64,000 bases of DNA from Geothrix paludis (GTDB lineage: Bacteria > Acidobacteriota > Holophagae > Holophagales > Holophagaceae). The position numbers and the translations under genes are program-made. Positions within the stretch are counted from its first letter, which is position 1; each line of letters begins with the position of its first letter. Location of the stretch: positions 310,001 through 374,000 of the forward strand of contig NZ_JAKZLC010000001.1 of NCBI RefSeq assembly GCF_022808815.1, given 5' to 3'. The notes beneath the pieces are model-generated. The model saw nothing but the letters and a program-made list of their open reading frames with translations. It searched no databases and was not told where the DNA came from. Shown here one piece after another: positions 44,404-52,484 of the stretch.

Positions 44404-45534
44404 TCAGCCCATGGTCTTCCTGAAGCGCCCGGCGGCCAGCAGCAGCATGATGGTTCCGAGGGCGGTCAGGGCCAGCATCTGGGGCCAGAGCACCTCCAGG
44501 CCCAGCCCCTTCAGGAATACGCCCCGGATGATGACGAGGTAGTACCGCAGGGGATTCAGGTAGGTGAGCAGCTGCACGATCTTGGGCATGTTGGCGATGG
44601 GATAGACGAAGCCCGAGAGCATGAAGGCGGGCAGCATGAAGAAGAACGCCGTCATCATGGCCTGCTGCTGGGTGGAGCTCACGGTGGAGATGAAGAGGCC
44701 CACGCCCAGGGTGCTCAGCAAGTACAGGCCCGTGCCGAGGAAGAGGACCGGCGGGAAGCCCAGCATGGGGACCCGGAACCAGAAGACGCTGATGAGCGCG
44801 ATGAGGGCGACATCCACGAAGCCGATGGCCGCGAATGGGATGGTCTTGCCGAGGATGAACTCCAGCCGCCCGATGGGCGTGACCATGATCTGCTCCATGG
44901 TGCCCACCTCCCGCTCGCGCACGATGGACATGCTGGAGAGGATGATCGAGAGCACGGCCACGAGCATGGCCAGGACGCCCGGCACGAAGTAGTTGCGGCT
45001 GTCCAGGTTGGCGTTGAACCAGGCGCGGGAAGCCAGGGCGACGGGTTCGGCGTCCAGGCGCACGCCGGCCGTGCGGGCGAAGCGCTGCTCCAGGAGCGAC
45101 CGGTTGAAATCCGCCGAGATCCTGGACGCATAGCTCAGCGCCACGCTGGCCGTGTTCGAGTCCGAGCCGTCCAGGAGGAACTGGGCCTGGGCGCTGCCGC
45201 CTCCGGACAGGGCCTCGGCGAAGCCCCGGTTGAGCCGCAGCACGGCCTTCGCCTCCCCCGAATCCAGCACCTTCTGGATCTCCGGTTCCGAGGCGATCCG
45301 CCGGACCACATCAAAGCACCCCGAGCCCTCGAAGCGGGCGATGAGGTCGCGGGTGGCGGGGGTGCGGTCCAGGTCGTAGACGGCCATGGGCACATGGCGC
45401 ACGTCCGTGTTCACCGCGTAGCCGATGATGATGGTCTGGGCCACGGGCACGACGAACAGGACGGCCCGCATCCTCGGGTTCCGGAGGACCTGGATGAACT
45501 CCTTGACGAGCATGTGGTAGAGGCGTTCAAGCAT
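44404..45534 (-). CDS. ABC-2 type permease (YbhR-like)
   Basis: 376 residues. A first membrane helix (LFVVPVAQTIIIGYAV) precedes a large periplasmic domain (residues 45-175, with LLDGSDSNTASVAL). Five helices follow, with REREVGTMEQIMVTPIGRLEFILGK (in part), the ABC2_membrane_3 signature. It is the last gene of the efflux operon and matches E. coli YbhR in position and type. It forms the pore with the other permease. The separation from it is only 9 bases. Confidence 0.86.
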   Translation of the reverse strand: MLERLYHMLVKEFIQVLRNPRMRAVLFVVPVAQTIIIGYAVNTDVRHVPMAVYDLDRTPATRDLIARFEGSGCFDVVRRIASEPEIQKVLDSGEAKAVLRLNRGFAEALSGGGSAQAQFLLDGSDSNTASVALSYASRISADFNRSLLEQRFARTAGVRLDAEPVALASRAWFNANLDSRNYFVPGVLAMLVAVLSIILSSMSIVREREVGTMEQIMVTPIGRLEFILGKTIPFAAIGFVDVALIALISVFWFRVPMLGFPPVLFLGTGLYLLSTLGVGLFISTVSSTQQQAMMTAFFFMLPAFMLSGFVYPIANMPKIVQLLTYLNPLRYYLVIIRGVFLKGLGLEVLWPQMLALTALGTIMLLLAAGRFRKTMG

Positions 45535-45543
45535 GGTCGATCC

Positions 45544-46686
45544 CTAGGCCAGGCGCTTCTTGAAGCTGCGGATGGCGGAGAGGAGCATCAGGGCGCCGAA
45601 GGCGACCATCAGCAGGCACTCGGGCCACAGCTCCGCGAGCCCGGTCCCTTTGAGGTAGAGGCCCCGCAGGAAGGCCACGAAATAGCGGGCGGGGATCAGG
45701 TAGGTCACCACCTGCAGGGCCTTGGGCATGTTGGCGATGTCGAACATGAAGCCCGAGAGCAGGAAGGCCGGAAGGAAGGTGGCCACGAAGGCGAACTGAC
45801 TGGCCAGGAGCTGGCTCTTGGCCTTGGCGCTGATGAGGATGCCCAGGGAGAGCGCTCCCACCAGATAGATCGCGGACACGGCGAACAGGAGCAGCAGGCT
45901 GCCCCGGATGGGCACGTCGAACAGGAAGCGGCCCGCCAGCACGGAAAGCAGCATGTCCACCATGCCGACGGCGAAGTAGGGCGCGAGCTTGCCCAGGATC
46001 AGCTCGCTCCCCCGGATTGGCGTGGAGATGAGCTGCTCCATGGTGCCTGTCTCCCACTCCCGGGCCACCGTGAGCGAGGTGAGCAATGCCGTGATGAGCA
46101 TCATGATCACGGCGATGAGCCCGGGCACGATGAAGATCCGGGACTCCATGTCCGTGTTGAACCACGCGCGGAACCGCAGGTCCAGGGGCAGGGCGGGGGG
46201 GCGCCCCGTGATGCGCCGGGTCTTCTCCACGAGGAGCTCCTGGGAGTAGTTCCGCACGATGGCCTCGGCGTAGGAGATGGCCAGGGTCGTGGTGTTGGCG
46301 TCGCTGCCATCGGTCAGGATCTGAACCTGGACCTTCCGGCCGGAGGCGACCCGGCGTCCGAACTCGACGGGAAGCACCACCGCCATCATCGTCCGTCCCC
46401 GGGCGAGGTCGCCCTCCACCTCCCCGTAGGAGCCAGGCCGAGCCACGACGGAGAAGTAGCGCGATCCCTCGAAGCGGCTCACCAGCTCCCGGCTCTGGGG
46501 CGTGCGGCTCTGGTCCCAGACCGCGAGGGGCACCCGGTCCAGGTCCATGGTCAGGGCGTACCCGAAGATCATCAGCATGACCATGGGCAGCACGATGGCG
46601 ATGCCCAGGGCGCGCGGGTCCCGCAGGACGTGGATGAACTCCTTGCGCGCCACGGCGCCGAGGCGGCGGAAGTTGAGGCCGCTCAT
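45544..46686 (-). CDS. ABC-2 type permease (YbhS-like)
   Basis: 380 residues with the same topology as its neighbour: helix near residue 30 (IVLPMVMLMIFGYAL), periplasmic domain (TDGSDANTTTLAI), then five helices including REWETGTMEQLISTPIRGSELILGK (in part). It corresponds to YbhS. Its start overlaps the second ATPase stop (ATGA). The two permeases share about the same layout, suggesting an internal duplication and a heterodimeric pore. Confidence 0.86.
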   Translation of the reverse strand: MSGLNFRRLGAVARKEFIHVLRDPRALGIAIVLPMVMLMIFGYALTMDLDRVPLAVWDQSRTPQSRELVSRFEGSRYFSVVARPGSYGEVEGDLARGRTMMAVVLPVEFGRRVASGRKVQVQILTDGSDANTTTLAISYAEAIVRNYSQELLVEKTRRITGRPPALPLDLRFRAWFNTDMESRIFIVPGLIAVIMMLITALLTSLTVAREWETGTMEQLISTPIRGSELILGKLAPYFAVGMVDMLLSVLAGRFLFDVPIRGSLLLLFAVSAIYLVGALSLGILISAKAKSQLLASQFAFVATFLPAFLLSGFMFDIANMPKALQVVTYLIPARYFVAFLRGLYLKGTGLAELWPECLLMVAFGALMLLSAIRSFKKRLA

Positions 46687-47657
46687 GCCTTGAACTCCTT
46701 TTGCGCGCCGTCGGCGCGATCGCGGGCCTCGATGAGGGACACGAAGACGTCCTCGAGGGAGGGCGTGATGCGCTCCACGGCGCCCACCTGAAAGCCGCCC
46801 TCTTCGAGGGACCGGCGGAGGCGGGGCGCGAGGGCCTCGGCGTCCTCCGTCATGAGGTGGATGTCCCGCCCGAACAGGGCCGCGTCCCGGACACCCGCCA
46901 CGGTCGCGGCCACGCCCAGGGCCTCATGGGAGCGGTCGCAGGCGACGCGCAGCACCTGGTCGGCCATGAGGCCGCCCTTCATCTCGCCCGGCGTCCCCAG
47001 GGCGACGAGCTCGCCCCGGTAGATGAGGGCGAGGCGGTCGCAGTACTCCGCCTCCTCCATGTAGTGCGTGGTGACGAAGACCGTGACCCCCTCGCTGGCC
47101 ATCTGGTAGATGAGATCCCAGAAGGAGCGACGGCTCAGGGGATCCACCCCCGACGTGGGCTCGTCCAGGAAGAGGACCCGGGGCTCGTGGAGCAGGGCGC
47201 AGCCCAGGGACAGGCGCTGCTTCCAGCCGCCCGGCAGGAGGCCCGTCCGGGTGCGGCGGTGCTCCTGGAGGTGGGCCATGTCCAGGACCCAGGCCTTCCG
47301 CTCGGCCTTCTTCTCCTTGGGCACCCGGTAGATGCCGCTGAAGAAGTCGATGTTCTCCTCTACGGTGAGGTCGTCGTAGAGGCTGAACTTCTGGCTCATG
47401 TAGCCGATGCTGCGCTTGATCTCCTCGCGCTGGGTGCGGATGTCGAGACCCGCCACCGTGCCCTGGCCGCCGGAGGGTTCCAGGAGCCCGCAGAGCATGC
47501 GGATGGTGGTGGACTTGCCGGCGCCGTTGGGCCCCAGGAAGCCGAAGATCTCGCCCTGGCGCACGTCGAGGCTGATGCGGTTCACGGCCACGAAGTCCCC
47601 GAACCGCCGCTCCAGGTCGCGCAGCGTGACGGCGAGCGTGCCCGGCACGGCGCTCAT
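46683..47657 (-). CDS. ABC transporter ATPase, second YbhF half
   Basis: 324 residues. Walker A is GPNGAGKST, Walker B LFLDEPTSGVDP, and the H-loop TTHYMEEAEYC. The signature motif is LLPGGWKQRL rather than LSGGQ, a departure also seen in the C-terminal half of E. coli YbhF. The start overlaps the first ATPase stop (ATGA), and the stop overlaps the next permease start. The last 80 residues (from DQVLRVACDRS) resemble the DUF4162-type tail of export ATPases. It powers export through the two permeases. Confidence 0.88.
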   Translation of the reverse strand: MSAVPGTLAVTLRDLERRFGDFVAVNRISLDVRQGEIFGFLGPNGAGKSTTIRMLCGLLEPSGGQGTVAGLDIRTQREEIKRSIGYMSQKFSLYDDLTVEENIDFFSGIYRVPKEKKAERKAWVLDMAHLQEHRRTRTGLLPGGWKQRLSLGCALLHEPRVLFLDEPTSGVDPLSRRSFWDLIYQMASEGVTVFVTTHYMEEAEYCDRLALIYRGELVALGTPGEMKGGLMADQVLRVACDRSHEALGVAATVAGVRDAALFGRDIHLMTEDAEALAPRLRRSLEEGGFQVGAVERITPSLEDVFVSLIEARDRADGAQKEFKA

Positions 47658-48574
47658 GCGGCACCGCTGGGCAGGGCCGAGGTGAAGATGTCCTCGAGGG
47701 TGGGCTCGATCACGTCCACACCATGGCAGGCGAGTCCCTCCACGCGCAGGATCGCCTCTACGCTGGAGCGTCCGCGATCCGCATCTTCGGCCAGGACGTG
47801 GATGCGATCCCCGAAGAGGGCCACATTTCCGATCTTTGCAGCGCGCAGGAGGACCGCGGCCCGCCGGGGAGATTCGCAGCGGACCTCCAGAAGGGCGCCC
47901 TGGAGCAGGCCCTTCACACCGTCCACGGTGTCGCAGGCCATGAGTCGGCCCTGGTGGAGCAGGCCGATGCGGTTGCAGCGCTCCGCCTCGTCCAGGTAGG
48001 CCGTGGAGACGAAGATCGTCACGCGCTCCTGCTGGAGCTGGTAGAGGATGCGCCAGAAGTCCCGGCGGGAGACGGGATCCACGCCGTTCGTGGGCTCGTC
48101 CAGGAAGAGGACCCGGGGCGTGTGGATGAGGGCGCAGGCGAGCCCGAGCTTCTGCTTCATGCCCCCGGAGAGGTTGCCCGCCAGGCGGCGCCGGAAGGGG
48201 GTGAGGTTGCTGAAGGCCAGCAGCCGCTCGAGGCGCTCGCCCCGGCCGGCCTTCGGGACTTCGTAGAGATCGGCGTAGAAATCGATGTTCTCCTGCACCG
48301 TCAGGTCCGGGTACAGGCCGAAGCGCTGGGCCATGTAGCCGATGCGATCCTTGATGGCCTCGGCATCCCGGACCGCGTGCAGCCCGTCGACCCAGGCCTC
48401 GCCCGAGCTGGGCTCGAGGATCCCGGTCAGCAGGCGCATGGTGGTGGTCTTGCCCGCGCCGTCCGGTCCGACGAGCCCGAAGATCTCCCCCTCCTCCACG
48501 GCCAGGCTCAGCTGGTCGAGGGCCACGAGGTCCCCGAATCGGCGCGTGAGCGCCTGGGTCCGGACGGTCTCCAT
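47654..48574 (-). CDS. ABC transporter ATPase, first YbhF half
   Basis: 306 residues. Walker A is GPDGAGKTTT, with the signature LSGGMKQKL, Walker B LFLDEPTNGVDP, and a STAYLDEAERC switch region. It matches the N-terminal half of YbhF, which in E. coli is one fused protein. The start ATG at 48574 overlaps the HlyD stop (TGATG); GTG at 48577 is an alternative. The C-terminal tail has IEPTLEDIFTSALP, a DUF4162-like end. Together with the next gene it would form a heterodimeric ATPase. Confidence 0.88.
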   Translation of the reverse strand: METVRTQALTRRFGDLVALDQLSLAVEEGEIFGLVGPDGAGKTTTMRLLTGILEPSSGEAWVDGLHAVRDAEAIKDRIGYMAQRFGLYPDLTVQENIDFYADLYEVPKAGRGERLERLLAFSNLTPFRRRLAGNLSGGMKQKLGLACALIHTPRVLFLDEPTNGVDPVSRRDFWRILYQLQQERVTIFVSTAYLDEAERCNRIGLLHQGRLMACDTVDGVKGLLQGALLEVRCESPRRAAVLLRAAKIGNVALFGDRIHVLAEDADRGRSSVEAILRVEGLACHGVDVIEPTLEDIFTSALPSGAA

Positions 48575-49566
48575 CACCGGCCGTCCAGGGAGATCTCGGC
48601 ATCCACAGGCATGCCGGGCTTGAGCTCCATCGCCGGGTTGGGGATGTCGATCTTGATGCGGTAGACCAGCTTCGTGCGCTCCCTGCTCGTCTGGACGCTC
48701 TTCGGCGTGAACTCGGCCTCGGAGGCGATGAAGGCCACGCGGCCCTCGTAGCGCTTCCCGGGGAAGGAGTCGGACGTGACGAAGGCCTTCTGGCCCACCT
48801 TCACCCGGCCCAGGTCGGCCTCCTCCACGTAGGCGCGCAGCCAGACCTGGCTGAGATCCGCCATCGTCACGACCGCCGTGCCCGGCGAGACGTACTCCAT
48901 GGGCTCGACGTTCTTGGAGAGGATCACGCCCGCGCTGGGAGCCGTGAGGGTAGCGTAGCCCAGCTGGGTCTGGGCCAGCGCCAGGGCCTGCTGGGCCTGG
49001 TCGTAGCGAGCGCGGGCCTGGTCGATATCTTCCTTCCGGGGGCCCTTCCGCACGAGGGTGTACTGCTGGTCGGCCTGCTGGACCTTGCCCCGGGCGGTCT
49101 CGAGGGCGGCCCGGCTGGCCTCGTAGTCGCGCACCGAGAGGATGCCCTTCTGCTGGAGGTCGCGGATGCGCGCCTCGTCGGGCTCCAGCCTCTGGAGGTC
49201 CGCCTGGGCCTGCTCAAGGGCGGCCTTGGACGCGGCGATCTCCTCCTTGCGGGATCCGGCCAGCATGGCGTCCAAGGCTGCCTTGGCCGTGGCGGCATCC
49301 GCCCGGCGCATGGCCACCTGCTGTTCCAGGTCCCGGGCGTCGAGCCGGGCCAGCAGCTGACCGGCCTGGACCGTCTGGCCCTCATCCACGGGGCGCTCGA
49401 TCACTTTCCCCGCCACCCGGAAGCTGGCCTCCACCTGGATGACTTCGATGTTTCCCGAGAGCTTGAGGCGGCTCTCCTGATGATTCCCGCAACCGGTGGC
49501 CAGGAACGCCGCTCCGCCGAGGAGAACCATCATGGCGATGGGAAGATGCCGGTCTGTCGGTCTCAT
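48574..49566 (-). CDS. HlyD-family membrane-fusion lipoprotein (YbhG-like)
   Basis: 330 residues. The N-terminus ends in a lipobox (FLATGC), so the protein is probably a lipoprotein. The lipoyl-like strand VAGKVIERPVDEGQTVQAGQLLARLD (in part) follows, then long coiled-coil helices (about 75-185), then the second lipoyl half TAPSAGVILSKNVEPMEYVSPG (in part) and a beta-barrel. It links the inner-membrane transporter to an outer-membrane exit duct. The start overlaps the tetR stop (ATGA). It corresponds to YbhG in position and domain content. Confidence 0.87.
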   Translation of the reverse strand: MRPTDRHLPIAMMVLLGGAAFLATGCGNHQESRLKLSGNIEVIQVEASFRVAGKVIERPVDEGQTVQAGQLLARLDARDLEQQVAMRRADAATAKAALDAMLAGSRKEEIAASKAALEQAQADLQRLEPDEARIRDLQQKGILSVRDYEASRAALETARGKVQQADQQYTLVRKGPRKEDIDQARARYDQAQQALALAQTQLGYATLTAPSAGVILSKNVEPMEYVSPGTAVVTMADLSQVWLRAYVEEADLGRVKVGQKAFVTSDSFPGKRYEGRVAFIASEAEFTPKSVQTSRERTKLVYRIKIDIPNPAMELKPGMPVDAEISLDGR

Positions 49567-50270
49567 GGACGGGTCTCCTTGATGGCGATGGGGTCTGCCT
49601 CAAGCTCGGGTAGGGGCGGCAAGGGGGCGAGCGGGTCCCGGGCGATGCCCCGCCAATACAGGTCGAACCAGACGTGCAGCCCGGTCTCCACGGCCTGGTC
49701 ATGGGGCAGCCCCATGAGACGGGGGAGCACGGTGGGCAGCAGGTCGAGGATCTCGAGATGCATCCTCGCGAGAAAGAAAGTGCCCAGCAGGGTATGGAGG
49801 TCCGCTCGCAGTTCCCCCCGCGAGATGCCCTGGTCGAGGATGCTCCGGATGGCTATCACGATGGGGCGGATCCGCACCTCGATGAGGCCCGAGAGTCCTT
49901 CGGCGCCGCGCACGATCTCGCCCCGGATGAGGGACCGGATCGCCGGGTCGGCCTTGAGGTGCCGGTGGTAGATCCGGACGACCTCCCAGAGCTTGAGGGC
50001 GGTGGAGCGCGGATCCCCGGGTGCCGCCACCGCCTCGAGCTCCTGGAGGATGGGCGGGAAGCGGCGGGCCAGCAGGGCGGTGAACATGGCCTCCTTGCTG
50101 TCGAAGTGGTAGTAGATCAGGGCCGGGTCGCAGCCGGCCTGCTTGGCGATGGCCCGCAGGCTGGCCGCCCGGAGGCCATCCCGGGCGAAGACCTCCTGGG
50201 CCGCATCCAGGATCCGGTCCGGGTCCATCCGGATGGGTTTGGGTCCGCGGGGGCGAGGGGCATGGGGCAT
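49563..50270 (-). CDS. TetR-family repressor (CecR-like)
   Basis: 235 residues. The N-terminal helix-turn-helix (residues 18-62) has ILDAAQEVFARDGLRAASLRAIAKQAGCDPALIYYHF (in part), the classical TetR form. The ligand-binding part begins after KEAMF; DUF1956-like length fits the CecR/YbiH group. It should repress the operon until a toxic ligand binds. ATG 50270 is used because GGAG lies 4 bases upstream; an ATG at 50300 would place the operator inside the gene. The stop overlaps hlyD's start. Confidence 0.88.
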   Translation of the reverse strand: MPHAPRPRGPKPIRMDPDRILDAAQEVFARDGLRAASLRAIAKQAGCDPALIYYHFDSKEAMFTALLARRFPPILQELEAVAAPGDPRSTALKLWEVVRIYHRHLKADPAIRSLIRGEIVRGAEGLSGLIEVRIRPIVIAIRSILDQGISRGELRADLHTLLGTFFLARMHLEILDLLPTVLPRLMGLPHDQAVETGLHVWFDLYWRGIARDPLAPLPPLPELEADPIAIKETRP

Positions 50271-50279
50271 GGGGCTCCA

Positions 50280-50297
50280 ATTCAACGAATGTTGAAT
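50280..50297. promoter_or_regulatory. Perfect palindromic operator upstream of tetR
   Basis: ATTCAAC, a 4-base centre GAAT, and GTTGAAT form a perfect 7-bp inverted repeat. It lies 10 bases before the tetR start, overlapping the leader. Autoregulation by the TetR protein is the likely role. Confidence 0.72.
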
Positions 50298-50363
50298 CAT
50301 GTGATCCGGGCCCGGGATCTGGCAAGCGTTATTTCATCACACGTGGAAATTTGAGCGGTACAT

Positions 50364-50395
50364 GATCAAGCCCCCGGGGGTCCAGGGGCTTGATC
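50364..50395 (-). terminator. Hairpin after rpoZ
   Basis: GATCAAGCCCC and GGGGCTTGATC pair perfectly over 11 bases around a 10-base loop, 15 bases beyond the rpoZ stop. No long T-run follows, so it could be a terminator or a 3' stabiliser. It also separates rpoZ from the tetR operon promoter region. Confidence 0.6.
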
Positions 50396-50409
50396 GCGAT
50401 CTCTGGTGA

Positions 50410-50694
50410 CTATTCGCCGGAGATGGGGACCACCGTGGTGTCCTCGATGGTGATGATCTCGGGCTCCTCGAAGGCGATGCGGTTCTCCTCGACCTCGGCC
50501 ATGGCCACCTGGCCCCAGAACGACGCGAGCTTGGGGGCATCCTGGGCCTGACCGTGCTTGTTCACGGGCACGACCACTTCGACCTTGGGGAAGGCGCCGC
50601 GCTGGAGCTGATCGCAGCGCTTGCCGGCCACGACGACAAAGCGGTACTTGTTGGCGATTTCTTCCGGGACACGGACGATGGTGCGCTGGGTCAT
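50410..50694 (-). CDS. rpoZ: RNA polymerase omega subunit
   Basis: 94 residues. NKYRFVVVAGKRCDQLQRGA matches the conserved omega core (KYxLVxxAxKRAxQL), with a long acidic end (IAFEEPEIITIEDTTVV). Omega helps assemble and stabilise the beta-prime subunit. rpoZ next to coaBC is a common arrangement, although here they are divergent. The start ATG at 50694 has GGAG 6 bases upstream. Confidence 0.82.
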   Translation of the reverse strand: MTQRTIVRVPEEIANKYRFVVVAGKRCDQLQRGAFPKVEVVVPVNKHGQAQDAPKLASFWGQVAMAEVEENRIAFEEPEIITIEDTTVVPISGE

Positions 50695-50713
50695 GGGCCA
50701 CTCCGAACCAGGA

Positions 50714-50742
50714 AGCATAACACCTGTGGCGCCATGGATCAA
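50714..50742 (-). promoter_or_regulatory. Sigma-70-like promoter for rpoZ
   Basis: Reading leftward, TTGATC, a 17-bp spacer and TATGCT lie 20 bases before the rpoZ start. The match and spacing are good. The region also separates rpoZ from the divergent coaBC. Confidence 0.55.
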
Positions 50743-50779
50743 CGAGCGTGGAGTAGCATGGAGCGTTCCAGGAGCCCCG

Positions 50780-51988
50780 ATGCAGATCATCCTCGGCATC
50801 CCGGGCGGCATCGCCGCCTACAAGTCCGCTGATCTGGCCCGGTTGCTGACCAACCAGGGCCATCGGGTCCGCTGCATCCTTACCGAGGCCGGCGCCCGGT
50901 TCATCACGCCGCTGACCCTCAGCAGCCTCACGGGCGAGCCCTGCTATGGGGCGAACCCCGACCAGGGCGAGTGGCGCGCCAACCCGAGCATCGAGCACAT
51001 CGAGCTGGCCCGCTGGGCGGATCTGGTGGCGGTGGTGCCCGCCACGGCCGACATCCTGGGGAAGGCGGCCAACGGATTGGCCTCGGACCTGCTCAGCACC
51101 GTGCTGCTGGCCACGAGGGCACCCGTCCTCTGGGCCCCGGCCATGAACACGGGCATGTGGTCCCACCCCGCCGTCCAGGCCAACCTCTCCCGGCTGCGCT
51201 CCTTCGGCCACGCGGTGGTGGACCCGGACGACGGCCTCCTGGCCTGCGGCGAGGAGGGATCGGGCAAGCTCGCCCAGGTGGACACCATCGCGGAAGCCAT
51301 CCTGATGCACGGTGCCGCCAAGCTCCGCAGCCTGAACGGGAAGAGGGTCCTCATCACCGCGGGGCCGACCCGCGAGGATCTGGATCCGGTGCGGACCCTG
51401 ACCAACCGCAGCACCGGCGCCATGGGGATCGAGCTGGCCAGGGCCTTCCGCGATGCGGGCGCCCAGGTCCAGCTGGTGCTGGGTGGGGATCTGCCGGCGC
51501 CTTGGGGGGTGGAGACGGCCCGGGTCCGCAGCGCGCAGGAGATGCTGGCCGCTTGCCAGGCCCGCTGGTCCGGGGCGGATGGCCTGGTGGGGGCCGCGGC
51601 GGTGGCCGATCAGCGACCAGAGACTTTTGCGCCCGAAAAGGTGAAGAAGGGGGAGGGGCCTGAAAACCTGGTCCTGGTCCGCACGCCGGACATTCTGGCT
51701 ACCTTGTCGGCCGCCCGGCGGCCCGGTCAGTGGATTCTCGGGTTCGCCGCCGAAAGCGAGAACCACCTCGCCCATGCCGCGGCCAAACTGCAAAAGAAGC
51801 AGCTGGATGGCGTGCTGGTGAACGATGTCCAGGGAGGACGGGCCTTCGGGGACCAGGCCAATACCCTGACCCCCGTCACCGCCCAGGGCCCCCAGGCTCC
51901 CATCGGCCCCCTGTCCAAGGATGCCTTGGCCCGGGCCGTGGTGCAGTGGTGGAGTCTCCAGATCGAGGGCCGGGGAACCGTTCAATAG
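50780..51988 (+). CDS. coaBC: Bifunctional phosphopantothenoylcysteine decarboxylase/synthetase
   Basis: 402 residues, standard for Dfp. The CoaC flavin domain (1-180) shows GIPGGIAAYKSADL, the catalytic His in SIEHIELARWAD, PAMNTGMW and the substrate-clamp cysteine in LLACGEEGSGKLA. The CoaB domain (about 187-402) begins VLITAGPTREDLDPVR, with NRSTGAMG, AAAVADQRP and KKGEGPENLVL. It makes phosphopantothenoylcysteine and decarboxylates it toward 4'-phosphopantetheine in CoA synthesis. GGAG lies 6 bases before ATG 50780. Confidence 0.96.
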   Translation: MQIILGIPGGIAAYKSADLARLLTNQGHRVRCILTEAGARFITPLTLSSLTGEPCYGANPDQGEWRANPSIEHIELARWADLVAVVPATADILGKAANGLASDLLSTVLLATRAPVLWAPAMNTGMWSHPAVQANLSRLRSFGHAVVDPDDGLLACGEEGSGKLAQVDTIAEAILMHGAAKLRSLNGKRVLITAGPTREDLDPVRTLTNRSTGAMGIELARAFRDAGAQVQLVLGGDLPAPWGVETARVRSAQEMLAACQARWSGADGLVGAAAVADQRPETFAPEKVKKGEGPENLVLVRTPDILATLSAARRPGQWILGFAAESENHLAHAAAKLQKKQLDGVLVNDVQGGRAFGDQANTLTPVTAQGPQAPIGPLSKDALARAVVQWWSLQIEGRGTVQ

Positions 51989-52006
51989 GCCTGAGCCGGT
52001 CCTCCC

Positions 52007-52450
52007 TCAGAGGGCCGGATCCATCCAGGGAAGCACCTCGCTGGGCCGCCCGGCGACCTCGCCCAGCCGTACGGCCACGACGACGATCCATCCGGGGGGC
52101 CGGTGGAGGGATTTCAGGTCCATGGTCAGCGCTTCGCCGGGCCCCGGCAGGTCCGGGCGCCGGCGCTCCAGCACCACCTCGCCCCGGTTGAAGACGTCTT
52201 CGGCGGTTGGCTTGGTCAGGCCGAGGGGCAGGTAGAGCACCCGCAGGGACTCCACACCCGCCAGCGGAACGCCGTTCACGTCAGTGGAAGGCAGCACCAG
52301 GCGGATCTTCCGGAGTCCCTCCAGCCGCGCTTCCATGGTCTGGGCCGCGGCCCGGGGCCTGGGGATGGGATCGCCCTTGCGCCCGCACTGGACTGTCAGG
52401 AGTCCGAGCGTGATGGCGAGCAGCGGGTTTGCTAGTCTGAAGAATCGCAT
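52007..52450 (-). CDS. Small lipoprotein with CGRKG lipobox region
   Basis: 147 residues. The N-terminus ends in a lipobox (LLTVQC) followed by GRKGDPIPRP, the pattern of small outer-membrane lipoproteins. The rest has a strand pattern suggesting an FN3/Ig-like domain (residues 45-145), with no clear family. It is divergent from accC and converges on coaBC. Function unknown. Confidence 0.65.
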   Translation of the reverse strand: MRFFRLANPLLAITLGLLTVQCGRKGDPIPRPRAAAQTMEARLEGLRKIRLVLPSTDVNGVPLAGVESLRVLYLPLGLTKPTAEDVFNRGEVVLERRRPDLPGPGEALTMDLKSLHRPPGWIVVVAVRLGEVAGRPSEVLPWMDPAL

Positions 52451-52484
52451 CGCCCACCATCATGCCCGAAGACGAGGCCCATCC

